DNA of 64,000 nt, from contig LS997564.1 of NCBI GenBank assembly GCA_000469685.2, positions 26,457,459 through 26,521,458 on the forward strand, given 5' to 3'. This DNA comes from Haemonchus contortus (taxonomy: Eukaryota; Nematoda; Chromadorea; Rhabditida; Trichostrongylidae). Positions 24,049 to 35,782 of the stretch are shown one piece after another. The translations under genes and the position numbers were made by a program. The notes under the pieces were generated by a model. It did not search any database, had not been told where the DNA came from, and saw only the letters and a list, made by a program, of their open reading frames with translations. The first letter of the stretch is position 1. Each line of letters begins with the position of its first letter.

Positions 24049-27000
24049 ACTAATCTTAGCAGATTTTTCTCCTTACAAGGCTTCCAAAACCACCTCTGTT
24101 GTGATCGATTCAGTAGAGATTTAGCTTCGTACGATCATTGCTCATTCATCCACAGAAACGATTCTGAAAACAAATCTTTCATAGCGAATTACTTTCTTGG
24201 TGGTTTGATTCCTCAACTGGGATTTTCCTATTCTTAGCAAGCTCTCCTTGTTCAGCCATATCTGCTCCTTCCTTTGTCCCGTTCCCATGTCGCAAAACTC
24301 TCACGGTAACAACCTTTCTCGAGCCCAAACTGCTCGGTTTGATTTCACGTCCATTTTTTTAAATCTGGGCATTGTGTTACTTAAATTTGCAAATTTTGAA
24401 AATCGTTGCTATAGGAACCTACCGGGAGTCATCTTTTTTGATTTCTATCCTGTACCACTGCTCGGCTGCCCATCTGATCCCCTTTACATGAGAAATGAAA
24501 GGATTCATCTTCGTCAAAAGCGGGTGCTGACGTCAAAAACGGGGGTTCATTCCGAGAAATCTACGCAATATCTCATTACCCTCAAATGAGACATTCCAAG
24601 AACCCGTTGGGTCTCGACCATGGTACTCGGACCCTCGTTTGCGGCTAATCTTCTTTGATTCTGCTGCCAGGATACATACAAAAGCGGAAGTCTCACGGTG
24701 TCTGGTCCGCAGAAGTCTCATGGTGTCTGGTCCAGTGGTCCTGTACTTCTTGATAGAAGAGCCAGAAAAGGACGATCAGGAAGTCGTCAGGCTCCGTCGA
24801 CATGGCAGCACTGTGCCGGCTGAACGTGTTCATTGGTTTTTATAGGCTGGCGCTCCTATATCCTTCCCATTCTTTAGTTACTATTAGAAAAAAAGTAACG
24901 ATAATTACTAGCACAGATGGCGTGACGTAATGTTTGTCTGATGAAGTTAATTGCATTCAAAGAAGCGGCCCGTAATTGCTGTCGAACCTCTCATCTTCTT
25001 CGTAGGGTTCGCTTAACGTCGGTTCACTCACTCTATTATTTATTGCCTACGGTCAACTAGGCTTGTGTTGTTGAGGCATGTGCATTCCAGTAATTATTTT
25101 TTGCCTTTCATCCGTGCTAGCACGCCAGTTTCCCTCAGCTCAGAGCGCGTGCTTATTTTTCAACCACGGCTGAGCGTTTCGCTTTCGCATCCCTTACATC
25201 GTTTTATCATCTAATATCTCCTATTTCCATTCATTCGAAATCTTCATGCCTCTGACTGTGAAAAACTAAGCCACCAATCGAGCAGAATGCCGACAAAACG
25301 GTAGAGGGGGTTTTTTCCGTCATGAATGACCCTTTGAAGTGATTTCTGGTTTTTGCTCTTTCCTGTTGGCACTGTGCTATTCCTTCTCGTTACATCTCTA
25401 TGGAGATGCTGCAGAATGATCTTCGTCAACCTCTCTTGTGGATGTGTACGCCCGTGATTAGGAAGCGATTTTTTCGCAAGTGGGGAGCAACGAACTCACG
25501 CAAATTCAAATTTCTTCCATTCTGACTCATTCTGATGTGACTCATTCACATTCTCAACCGGGACGGACCCAATTGGAAAGGAATGGTCGTTCTTCGGGTA
25601 ACTGTTCTGTCTGATTTCTTTAATATTTCTGTATACTTGATGAATATCCACTTCTCAACATGCCTTATGCTTTTGAAAACCTTCTGTAACACCATTTTCA
25701 AAGGTGAAGAGGTTGTAACCAGAGAATGAACATTTTATATTTATATTTATATGTATTTTAGATTTTTTGAATTAATAGTAGTCTTCTTTACATACTTCGT
25801 TTCTTCTCTAGCTTAGTATGGACTAACGCAAGTTCTGGTTTGTTTTGGAGCGTCTATGACGTAATTTGTCCGAATAAGTTATATTCATCAAGATACGACA
25901 CATGCAATCGCTTGGTTAAAACTTCTCCTGAGCCCATCCAAGCCCTTACATTCCGTGGCTCACAGGGAAGCCTGGATGAACTCGCTAATTCATCCACGTT
26001 ATTGAAGAGGTCAATTATGACTTGTTGTTTTACATATTATAATTATATTTTTATAAACGATTTCTGGTTGAAGACGCTCGAGGCACATTTCAATGGAGGT
26101 AAATTTCGTCGCATTTTATCTCTAACACAACTAATCTTTAGCAACTTGTTAGAATCTTTTCGGCAAAGCATTTGAAATAAACTCCTAATGATCCTAAATT
26201 TACTCTCAAAAACTAGATGAGGTTTTTATTTCGAAAAGTGAAAGATTTCTCTCGTATACAATATAAATTCAAATTTATCTGAATCGTTAATAGAAAGGTT
26301 AGACTTGCAATCTTGCGAAAAAATGATATTTCTCTCCCGATTATCCAGAACCCTGAGTGAAACATAAGGCCGAGGCTGCTGTTTCACCAGAATGTAACTG
26401 TAGAAAAACTTGGCAACATTCGTTATGGAATCGTTGGAATTGTCGCTCATTTTAGCACCCAGGTGCAGCTTTATGGTTACAACAAGTGGATGGTCGAACT
26501 CATTGTCAGCTATTCTAACTCTTAGCTACCGTTCCTCCAGTCGGGAAGTTCTAGGCGTTGACAGTTAGATTCACCGATTAACAATTGACTTGACTGGCTT
26601 ACTTTCAAGCATGTAGTGAATCGTCGTCCCTGAGTAGCATGTCTTGAAGACAGGTGTGGGTGTTCCACTAGTCATGGCTTTTTTGGAACGGAACCATCGA
26701 CATACTGGTTAGCGTCGGACGATTTTATTTATTTTGTTTACTTGCTAGTGAAAATACTGCTGTTTAGCATGCAATGAGAATAGCGAGAGTCTGATGGCGG
26801 ATGTAAGATGGCACTTGACGAAAGGCTTAGTGAAAGTTCCAGAAAACAGTTGAAACTAATGTGGCTGAATTTTGGAGTTAGCCCTCATCATTGTCGGCCC
26901 TGATGTATTTTAAGGACGATGACTGAGTATGAAGTACTGGTAACTCCAAACGTAGTTTTGCCCTTACCAGTCAGCTATAATACTTCCAATTCCCGGCAAT

Positions 27001-28660
27001 CTCCTTTGCTTTTGCAGAGGTAATAACCGCAGATTTGTATTCGGTCTATTTTTAGCTCAATTAAGTTAATAAAGCTAGTCTGACCTTATAGTACAGGCTT
27101 CAATAATATTTCTCTCCATAATAGAATATTCCTGAATGTTTGCGTGCGGGAATTACGAGCACTTTCCCAAATGGGAAAAACCTATGCGCTAACCTAAATA
27201 AATTATGAGGCTAAGAGTCGTACACGTTTAAGCTTTGCCTTTTTATCCTTCCGCAGCTCTTAATAGGGTTGGATGGAAGGGAATTTCTCGGGATCCTCTG
27301 AAAATACCACAACTCCAAGAGACCGTAGTGGAAGAGCAAGTTTGCAGACAATCTCAGTATGCAGGGCCGAGTTTTCCCCTTTTTTAAGGCAGTTATGAGG
27401 TAGTTCAAAGGGTCCAGGGGGATTCCTGATATTAGCAACGACAGCGACGACGACGGGGTGATTGACATATAATGATGAGGAGGGCCGAAGCAATAGAGAT
27501 TAATGAGATGCGCTCGGACATCTCCACGCTGTTTCTTCACACCTTCTAGAGAATTCATCATACTTTGGTTTTCTCTTCTTAACACCCAAACCAAGATTAA
27601 TGAGCCTGGGAAGGGAAGCGTTGGGCTCATAAACTGTTCACTTTGAAGCATATAGGGAGACCAGGTCTAGTTTTGGTATCGCCTGTCTTTTTTGAAGTGG
27701 CCCTCCCTCAACATTTGTCGAAAGCCATCCAGAGCATCTGAGAGAGTTCAAAGTCCCACCAATCCAACGAATATCGAATTATGGAGTGTGAAAAGGTAAC
27801 GGCAAGGGGCTCAGCTCAAAGTCTTCATAGATTGCAACCTGCTCAAGCCAGCTGACTCACCAAACTTCTTCAGTCAACTTGGAAACCACTTCAGATGCTA
27901 AGTATGTTATTTCCATAGCTGGCTTGACTGAGGAAGTAGTGTAGTAGAGCGTATCGAGACATCTGCAGCAATGGAATGTGCATGGCGCACCCCCACGACC
28001 ACGTTTGTTGTACGCGAAGCCTAATATCTTCCCTCCTTTGAACATCATTCATCAATCGAGGATGTAGGAGAAGCACAACTGAAAAGAAGGGTCTGGCCAT
28101 GAGCCATTTCCCGTTCTTCTCCTTCCCTAACGAAATCGTCCTCGTAGGTGTTGCTGCTGAAAATAGCTCATTGCCATCGGCTTTTGAAAGAAACACGGTC
28201 TATGCACTCCCATACAACCCTCGTTATGGTTTCCTCTATGTGAGTCCGAATCTGAACATGTACTCGTTAAGGCAAAGGCTCGTGCCAGTCACGTCCCTTT
28301 TCCGCCGGATGAGATATGCCAGCTGTAGGTTCTTTTAAGGCGCCTAGTAGAAATTGGCTCAAACTGCTACCCAGGGATTCTCTGAGAAATTACCAGGGTT
28401 CTACAAAGCAGAGGAACATCTCAGTTCCACAGGGATTTCAAGAACAAAAACTACTCGCATTCAATATGAGATGCCTACTGACCAATACCAAACAGAGAGC
28501 TCTACTGGATGCCCCATTCAGAGTTTCCTCATTCTTTCTGATACCTACAGTAATCTTTCTCTTTATTTTGATCCGGGTATGTTCAGTCGTAATTGATGCT
28601 ACCTTAGTGGATGAAGGAAAATCACACAGGCCTTAGAGTCCTGTCTTTTGTTGTTCAAAC
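24049..28660. other. no supported gene
   Basis: Holds a 25-base imperfect tandem duplication at 24687-24733 (GAAGTCTCAYGGTGTCTGGTCC) and an AT microsatellite-like patch near 25730-25760. A 74-codon minus ORF at 26226-26450 and a 146-codon minus ORF at 27211-27651 are open, but have no recognisable family and no joined splice sites. Confidence 0.35.
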
Positions 28661-28667
28661 TCGGTTT

Positions 28668-28915
28668 GGGATGCGCCCGGCATTCAAATTCATTCAGGAT
28701 GGTGGTGGCATTTCGTGTGTATGTGACCTATACAATGACTCGGCCAGTCGGAGAGTAAGTCGGTGCTCCTATCCTCCCAGACAAGTGTGGTACTGATCGG
28801 ACGCCCACAGGTTCGGTGACTCAGTTAGCCTTGGTTGGTGCCGATCCCATACTGGCCCTGGACCCCACGTGCGACAGAGCGCTGGCACTTGGCACTACTA
28901 CACCCCGCCTTTGAT
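28668..28915 (-). repeat. SINE copy, near full length
   Basis: One of the clearest copies. Plus-strand reading gives the tail (GGGATGCGCCCGGCATTC), TGTATGTGACCTATACAATG, the central ATCCTCCCAGACAAG and GGTACTGATCGGACGCCCAC, GGTTCGGTGACTCAGTTAG, and a head side that includes CCCACGTGCGACAGAGCGC. The tRNA-like head is at the right, so the element is on the minus strand. Confidence 0.7.
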
Positions 28916-31900
28916 GAAGTCATTTGGGAACTTTATTAGGTCGTGACCACTACGGAGGAAAATCATGGGAGGTGAAAAAGGGGAGATGAGTCATTCAGGC
29001 AGTAAATATTATCCAGTAGAGGTCTAAAGACAATGGATGAGCTGAAAAGCCTATTTGTTTGCCAGTTCCTCGCGATCATGTCCTCTTGATTCACATTTTT
29101 TGAGTTCCCCTATATCCTGATCAGGAAGAAAGGGCAATGTCTGGGTGCGACTGAGCCCTAGAAGTAGTGGGAACGCTCGTGTAACGAAGGAGGGCGTATT
29201 TGTCGGGTGTCCTCCCTTGGAAATTCAATTCTCTTTCCAGTTCACGTCGTTGGGCGTATCTAGTACAACGAATAACAACGTTTGGTTACCAGTCAGTGCT
29301 AGGTCTGAGCTGATGTGATCCAGCCTTTCGCCTCGTTTCTCATGTGCCAATTCAGAACGCTCGCTTTGACCTCTTTTTACAAAAAAAGTTCCTGTTCCAG
29401 TGGTTAGGTACACAGAGAGAAACGTCAGCAGAGGGGGTGGGGGAGGGTTGTGACGAAATTATCTGGGAATGAGAGGTGCGTAATGGGAATCTGTGATTTT
29501 TGGTTATTTTTTCTTTCCTGTTTTCATTTGGGAATATATGGGTTAAGATCTTACCGTTATCCAGATCCTTCATGAGCATATTTCAGCGATTCCAAAGGAT
29601 TTTGTTGATGATAGAGCGGACTCTGTTTTCTTTGATTCTTCATTATTGCCATTTCTTTGAAATTCGCTTTGCTCTATGCAATTTCTTCAATCCCACTCTT
29701 ATTATTCCGAACACTCAATTATCAATCACAAAAAATACACTTGAATGAGCAGCAGGGGACGGAATTTTCGAGAACGTCGTTTCAAAGTTTATGGAGAACA
29801 AGAAAAACCGTCAAGTGAAAAGAAAACTGATAGAATTTTGATTTCCTAATGTGTTTCCATGGAGCCGACAAGAGCGTCGAGAGGCGGCAGACTTTTCCTC
29901 TGAATAACTAATGTTGGCACGGGGGGATCTATGATTTAGGGATATTTCCTTAATACTAAAATCAAAATCCTTTGAACCTCAGAACTATCGGCTTCAAATT
30001 GACTTTTTTGTTGAATTTTAAAATAAAAGAAAGTGATAGAAAGGAACACAATCAAAATTGGCTAACGTCGCTAATCACCCAACGAACCCAATTACTCCTT
30101 TCCATGGGCCTACTTGAAGTGATCGGAACGTTTCTGAATAGATCCTGTGATGCCTCTTTCAGGACTGAGGACATAATTCCATTGGTATTAGGTAACAGTG
30201 CCCAGAGATACTCAATTATGGTAAGCTTACTAGGCCTAACTGCAATGCAGGCAGAAAGACCCACACAAACGAAGCCCTAACCCAACTTCATAGAACGTAA
30301 AAGGGCAGCACGATGGGGTGCTGCCAGACCAGATGAATCGTTCATCATCTTTAGCCTGGTGAATGTAAAAATTCTGGTTGGTGCTCGCCGGAATCGCTAA
30401 TGAGGTGGAGTGGCGTTGGCAGGTTGCCAACTCAGCCACTTCTGGTGACCACTGATCACTTCGCTTCCCTACACCACCTCGTGTACTTCGTCAAGGATCG
30501 TCTTCGTCTGGCAGGACTGGCTCACTCAATTCCACCGTGACAGCTCAGACCATCCATATCTCTCGAGGGGTTCTAGGAAGCTTAACTTCAAGTTCGTTTT
30601 ACTACAGCCCCTAATACATGGCTCAATCCCATTTAGATTGGAAATTTTCGGAACTGAAGTGTTCCTCAGAGAAATGCTTATCTGAATGTAATGGTAATGA
30701 TAAGGGAGTGCAGTTCATGCCCTGGTGGGGGGTGCGTTTCTATCGTCGTCCCAGAAGGAAATATAAGGACATTCGAATGTGCTACTGTAATGCATAATGC
30801 ATAGAAAAAGTATAAGACAGCAGTGGAGCAGTGCCAGGAGGCGCTGCTCTCACACGTCTTATCAACCCATTGCCAAGTAATGCTTCGTTCGATTTTCCCA
30901 TGACGAAGTACTGGCTCGATGAATGGTTGTTCATGACTACCCGGCTACTATTGATTTCCCAATTTCGTATTTATTGATCGACTGTGTGGTTTCCGGTCCG
31001 GTACAGTCATCAACGATCGGCTTTCGTTCAATAATCGATGAGCAATATTGACATAGCGCTTCACCCGACGCGTCTCCTCCACACACACACTGTCCTCGTT
31101 TTCGTGTACGTTGCTTACTTAGCAGGGTTCGAGGTTTTTCTCCCTGAAAAACAGTTTCGAAAAGCCGCCTGTGCTTTTCCCAATTCTAGGTGAACTGGGA
31201 GCTCGTCGACCTCTCGAAAATTTGAATGCTTTTTTCCGAAACTTCCTCAAAAAATCGAAAGGAACATTCCCTGAGCTCTGACCTTTCCCGGCTACTAAAA
31301 GGAGCTCGCTACTAAGGACCTTCAGCAAGGTGGGAACTGATTGTTGTCAGTGGATACGGAGGTTGTTTTACACAGATCCCTGGTTTATACCTAATCATTC
31401 CACCGTGCTTTCATTCATTGTCCCACAGCGTCCGTCAATATAGACTAGCTCAATAGTGTTTTCATCCCACACCTTGCCTTCGACTGAGGTCCGTCACCAA
31501 AGGTGTATTTCTTGGAAGTCCTTTCTTTCTGGCAATACATTCCATCCACTATTGCACATTCCGAGTTCCTTGATAGAGGTTCTGGATGTACACCTTGTGA
31601 GAGGGCACGATGCCGTCGCTGGTGAAACCATTCGTTAGGGACGGAAGGGATGGGTCCTAGTGCCGATTTACCTACGGCTTTCGAAATGTTTTTCTGCTGT
31701 CATACCGAATTGCTTGAATAACTTCAGATGTGTCATCAAATCAGAAGTAGATGTTGATGATATTGAGTCCTGGGGGCCATTCTCGCCCATGGGTTGTTCC
31801 CTTGCTCAGAAATTTCTTCAAGAGCAACAAGGGAGTCTAGTTGTGCTGGGCGTCGCTCTCGCGAAATATTCAAGAACTCTAAAATTTGTCTGACTATTTT

Positions 31901-32831
31901 TTTGTTCCTTCGCTTCTGCTTCTTTCTTTTCTCTCTTCCATAAAGCACAGTTTATCTTTGACCTTGTAAATGTATGAGGAGCTAATGTAGACATTCTATT
32001 TTTATGATTTCTACTTCTTTCCGTAGTCGTAAATTCGCCATTACAATTTACAATGGTGATATATTCGTTTCTTGAAAGGTTTTTTGTTGGAGCTGCTCTT
32101 TATTTCCGACCGCCTGTCCTTTCATCGTAATTGCCTTTTTCAAAGGTCAGGGTTCCACCTTATAGCCGGCAAAATCCACTGCCGTACAAGGTCAGTAGGG
32201 AATATTTATGTGTGCAGAAATTAATAACTGAATAAACAACAGGATAAATCAACAAATATATTGTTTGAAGGCTTAAATGCCAGAGGGAGGGTTCAGTAGG
32301 CTATGGTGTGGGCTTCTAAACCTTCTACCAGTGCCACTATCCTTGGTAGAAGCAGGTTGGGTGTCATTTATCTCCCCTGAGTCCCTCCAGGCCTTCCCTT
32401 GACAGGACTTTTCGGCTTTCTAAGTGGTAACAGCCATACCCAGTACAGCTTCACTGGCCTACTCTACTGCGTAGTTTTGCTTTACATGTTTATGCCATAA
32501 CAGTAGCCATTCATCAATCTCACGCCCACCCAAGTCCATTCGCCCTAAGTCTTGAGGTTTTCGCTATGCTCTACTCCCAAGACGATTTTCGAGTAGAACT
32601 CTACTAGTTTACGTGACAAATACTCAACTTGCTTCACTTCTTGGAAACTCACGTAGAGTGTTGGATAATTGGGTTTCCATGGAAAGGAAAGAAGACTTTT
32701 TGAGCTCGTCGTTTTTGTTTTCGCCTCATACACATCTTCGCGTACGTTCTCTCAAAGGCCTTCATTTTTGCAACGTTTCTTCGCCGTGTTTTTTTTCTTT
32801 TTCTTAAAAATCACAATTTATTCTTCTTAAC
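28916..32831. other. no supported gene
   Basis: Mixed-composition DNA with short open frames only. A (CA)n patch lies at about 31079-31090. No domain, RNA gene or repeat family could be recognised. Confidence 0.35.
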
Positions 32832-33005
32832 TAAGGCGGGGGTGGTGAAGTGGCAAGTGGCGCACTATCAAAACCCATGGTCACAGGTTCGTAGCCCAGA
32901 TCGGTAACCGCCCGGACAAACCGTGTCTTCTATCCTTCTGGTGTGGGTTAATTGGTACCAGACTCGTCTGAGAGGATAAAAGCAATAATATGTACATCGG
33001 CTGGC
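32832..33005 (+). repeat. SINE copy (head and middle)
   Basis: Box A-like head (GTGGTGAAGTGGCAAGTGGC), box B-like GGTTCGTAGCCCAG, then GTTAATTGGTACCAGACTCG, a GGATAAAA block and GTACATCGGCTGGC. The 3' tail is absent. This copy shows most clearly that its centre is the reverse complement of the centre of the minus-oriented copies. Confidence 0.7.
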
Positions 33006-34155
33006 TTTTCCCATTTCTGTACCCCATTAGCAAGGTTTCCCATCTACCCGGACTCCTGCCGCTTCACATTTATGTCATTCAGTTTCCCTGCAGTTCCCTA
33101 AGACAATGCTGGTTTTTTGGAAAATGCGGGGAAAGCTACTGAATAGGCATCAGGCGTACTTTCCAGCTGATTCGCCTCGCTTCGTCGTTCTCCACCCCTT
33201 CCCTCGCTCCAGTGAACGCGCAGATGTTTGACGAACATCCCCATTCACGTTTCCCTGGGCCATCATTACTTGCTCACATCTGCTTCTGCTCCTTCAACGG
33301 GGAACCCATCAAAAGCTAACTTGCTCCTAAGCGTCAATCTTTGTAATTGTTTTTGTACTTTTCGATCTTCTGCCCAGTTTCATCTGCTTGTCACATCAAA
33401 AGTCTTCTTGCTCGAAATGTCACGTCTCTGACGTCCATCACACACTCGTCAACTCACTCACTTATTCACTGACGGCCGCTGAAGAGTTTTTTCAGCCTTT
33501 TTATCAGGCTGTCGCCCAAGAATTGTCTTTAACGTCCCAACAAAACATCCTCTTTTCAAAGTTTTGCCGGCTCGTCTGAATAAATCTCATATTGGAACGT
33601 GGGAATACGACTAACTTTTTCGGTGGTGAAGTCACTCGGGGAATAAGGGTTGTCAAGGTGATATATCCCTATGGTAAGAAGTCTAGCAAGCAACGGATAG
33701 GAGGAGGTTCGGGTTGCGTTGTAGTTCCTAGAGTTCTGCTGGCTTTCACAGCAAAACCACCACTCTGGTTGGCTTCCTTCGAATGGATTTTTTCGATTTT
33801 TACTAGGAATAACCTACGTAGTAATAGCGCAGAGGCTATGAGGTTTTTTTTGTCAGTTTTTCGTGACGTGAGGGATCAGATTTCAACGAACCTCCAACTG
33901 CTCCGAAAGAGTTCAAAGGGTAGTGGACTCTTCCAGAATGGCAAAAATACAAAGAGGATCATCGCCAGTCCTCAGTTGATCAGTACGCTGTCTGGGTCCA
34001 TTATAGGACTTTGCACATTCAAATATTCATGGGCAGAAGGGCCCGGAAGACAAACTCTTCTAGGCAGCAAGATCGGGGGTCTAATTTTCCCGCAGTGAAT
34101 CATACAGAAATCATATGTATAAGATTACATATATTTAACTGTTAGAAATTATAGC

Positions 34156-34372
34156 AGGGCAGAAGTGGTGTAGTGGCAGGATGCGCACTAACACCCAGAA
34201 ATAGGCCGGAGATCGAATCTGGTATGAATATCGCTCCAGGTTGAACAAGGCACCCATCCCTTCTGAGTCACTTAATTGGTGCCTATCTCAATTAAGAGAA
34301 TAAATGTGCATACTCAATCAAAACACTGCTACGATTCTGAATGAAACTCTCATGCAGGGCGCATCCCAAAAA
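34156..34372 (+). repeat. SINE, complete plus-strand copy
   Basis: Both ends are present. A tRNA-like head has box A (AGTGGTGTAGTGGCAGGATG) and box B (GGAGATCGAATCTGG). The middle is TTAATTGGTGCC and the tail is CTACGATTCTGAATG ... GGGCGCATCCC, followed by a short A-run. Tail and head fall in one continuous unit here, which proves that the head-only and tail-only fragments elsewhere in the window belong to one family. tRNA-derived SINEs are non-autonomous and depend on a LINE for mobility. Confidence 0.75.
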
Positions 34373-35198
34373 AAGAATGGTTAAGCCCTTATACTTGTTA
34401 CCTTAGCACAGCTTGGAGCTGTTGCTAAGGTTCCAATTCTCCTCTCTTAAGTTTATTCGTAGTGTGTGTGGTGAAACCGAGTCGGTCTCCCTAGGGAGGT
34501 TACTCAGATAGAGGCCGATTGAGGGGTACACGACTTGCACGTCATACTCTGTCAAAAGAAGGGCATTCGAAATGGCCAGACAGAGCTAGTGGTGGGCGGA
34601 GAACCCGAGATAATGCAAGTTCCTCGAAGTGCATCATTCTGGGAGGGTGGGTGGCCCTAGCTGTGCCTCTGAGAATAGGGCTATTTTATGTATTTGACTT
34701 GGAATAGGGAAGAGTAAGAATATGTTGGCTGGCCAGATAGCTTGAGTATTGACCTCCCATTGATGCCCACTCGCTGTTTTACGTCGGAAGTTGAGGTGGG
34801 TCGTCTTAATGGAGACAAAATGAACCACCAAAAGATTTTTTGAAGTACCAGTCCATGAAACCATCCATCCTAACTCTTTGACAAATTGGAATTTGAAGGA
34901 GAAGTAGGAAAATCCTCAGCGGAGAACATGAGGCTATGAATAGCGAAATAAATTTTCATTTCCAGTACATTGGTTCCATTCACTCTCAATTTCCATGGTG
35001 AGAGATATTTTTCGATCCCGAATTCTATATTGTAGAGGAAATGGGTGTAACAAAGCATCACTCACGTTTATATGATTCGTTACTCGAATTCAAAACATCC
35101 CAATTGAACATTTCTCCCATCTAAGGTTCTATTCTGCTTTCATTCAGATCCGCTGGTATTAGAATTCGTATTTGACTCATACAATCCTTCAATAATCC
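34373..35198. other. no supported gene
   Basis: Short open frames on both strands at 34519-34864 overlap each other and carry no recognisable motif. Nothing else was seen. Confidence 0.35.
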
Positions 35199-35640
35199 TT
35201 TATTTATTTATTTATTTATTTATTAAGGACGTTGCGTAAGGCAAACGTGGGAAAATTTCTACCGCTAACAACACAACGTAACCAAATTATACGACAAAAG
35301 CTTTTTCTTAGCTATGAGTTTGAAAAGTGCAAACGTGTTATTGGTGAGTGCCACATCTGATCTTAGAGATATAAAAGTAGAGCCGGCTCGGCAAGTAAAG
35401 CTGTAACGTCTAATATTTGTTTTCGGCGTTGCATATGAAATTTTCACTTGTCCACCTCTGGTTCTAGATTCCAACTTAGCATAGAATTTGGATGCGTCGA
35501 TTCTAGCAATACCAGTCAGCAACTTGAATACCATACATACATCAAAAACCTTCCTGCGAGACCATAAACAGTGCAATTGTAAACTTTTATTCCTTGAATT
35601 TGGCCGAGGCACTTTACCATAGGTAGCATCACCAGATAAT
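35199..35640 (-). mobile_element. 5'-truncated LINE, 3' end with simple-repeat tail
   Basis: On the minus strand a 115-codon open frame (35612-35265) resembles the C-terminal region after the RT of CR1/Jockey-like LINE proteins. It has a basic block (RRKVFDVCMVFKLLTG), then DASKFYAKLESRTRGGQ, YSFTCRAGSTFISL and a final basic tail with the stop. About 40 bases after the stop comes a (TAAA)n tail at 35224-35199, as expected for LINE 3' ends. The RT and endonuclease parts are absent, so it is a dead 5'-truncated insertion. The clade is inferred from the general pattern only. Confidence 0.6.
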
Positions 35641-35726
35641 TTGAAGTAATTTGATGTGCAAACAGCGCTTCAACGTCTCCTCCCCTTACAATTGACTCGG
35701 TACCGTAGTACCGTTAACCGCTTCCG

Positions 35727-35782
35727 GTGGGGGCAGGGAGGGGGGGGGGGGGGGAAAGGGGTGGGTGCGCGGGGGGGGGGGT
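35727..35782. repeat. G-run cluster
   Basis: Several runs of 3 to 14 guanines separated by short A/T/C interruptions. The plus strand could form G-quadruplexes. The length is probably unstable and prone to assembly error. Confidence 0.9.

Noticed and set aside
27211..27651. 146-codon minus frame as a gene
   Set aside because: No recognisable motif, and a second frame on the same strand is also open over part of it. No joined splice sites.
33592..34098. 168-codon open frame as a gene
   Set aside because: Long for the region, but no family signature, no splice or start context, and it runs up to a SINE. Chance opening is plausible.
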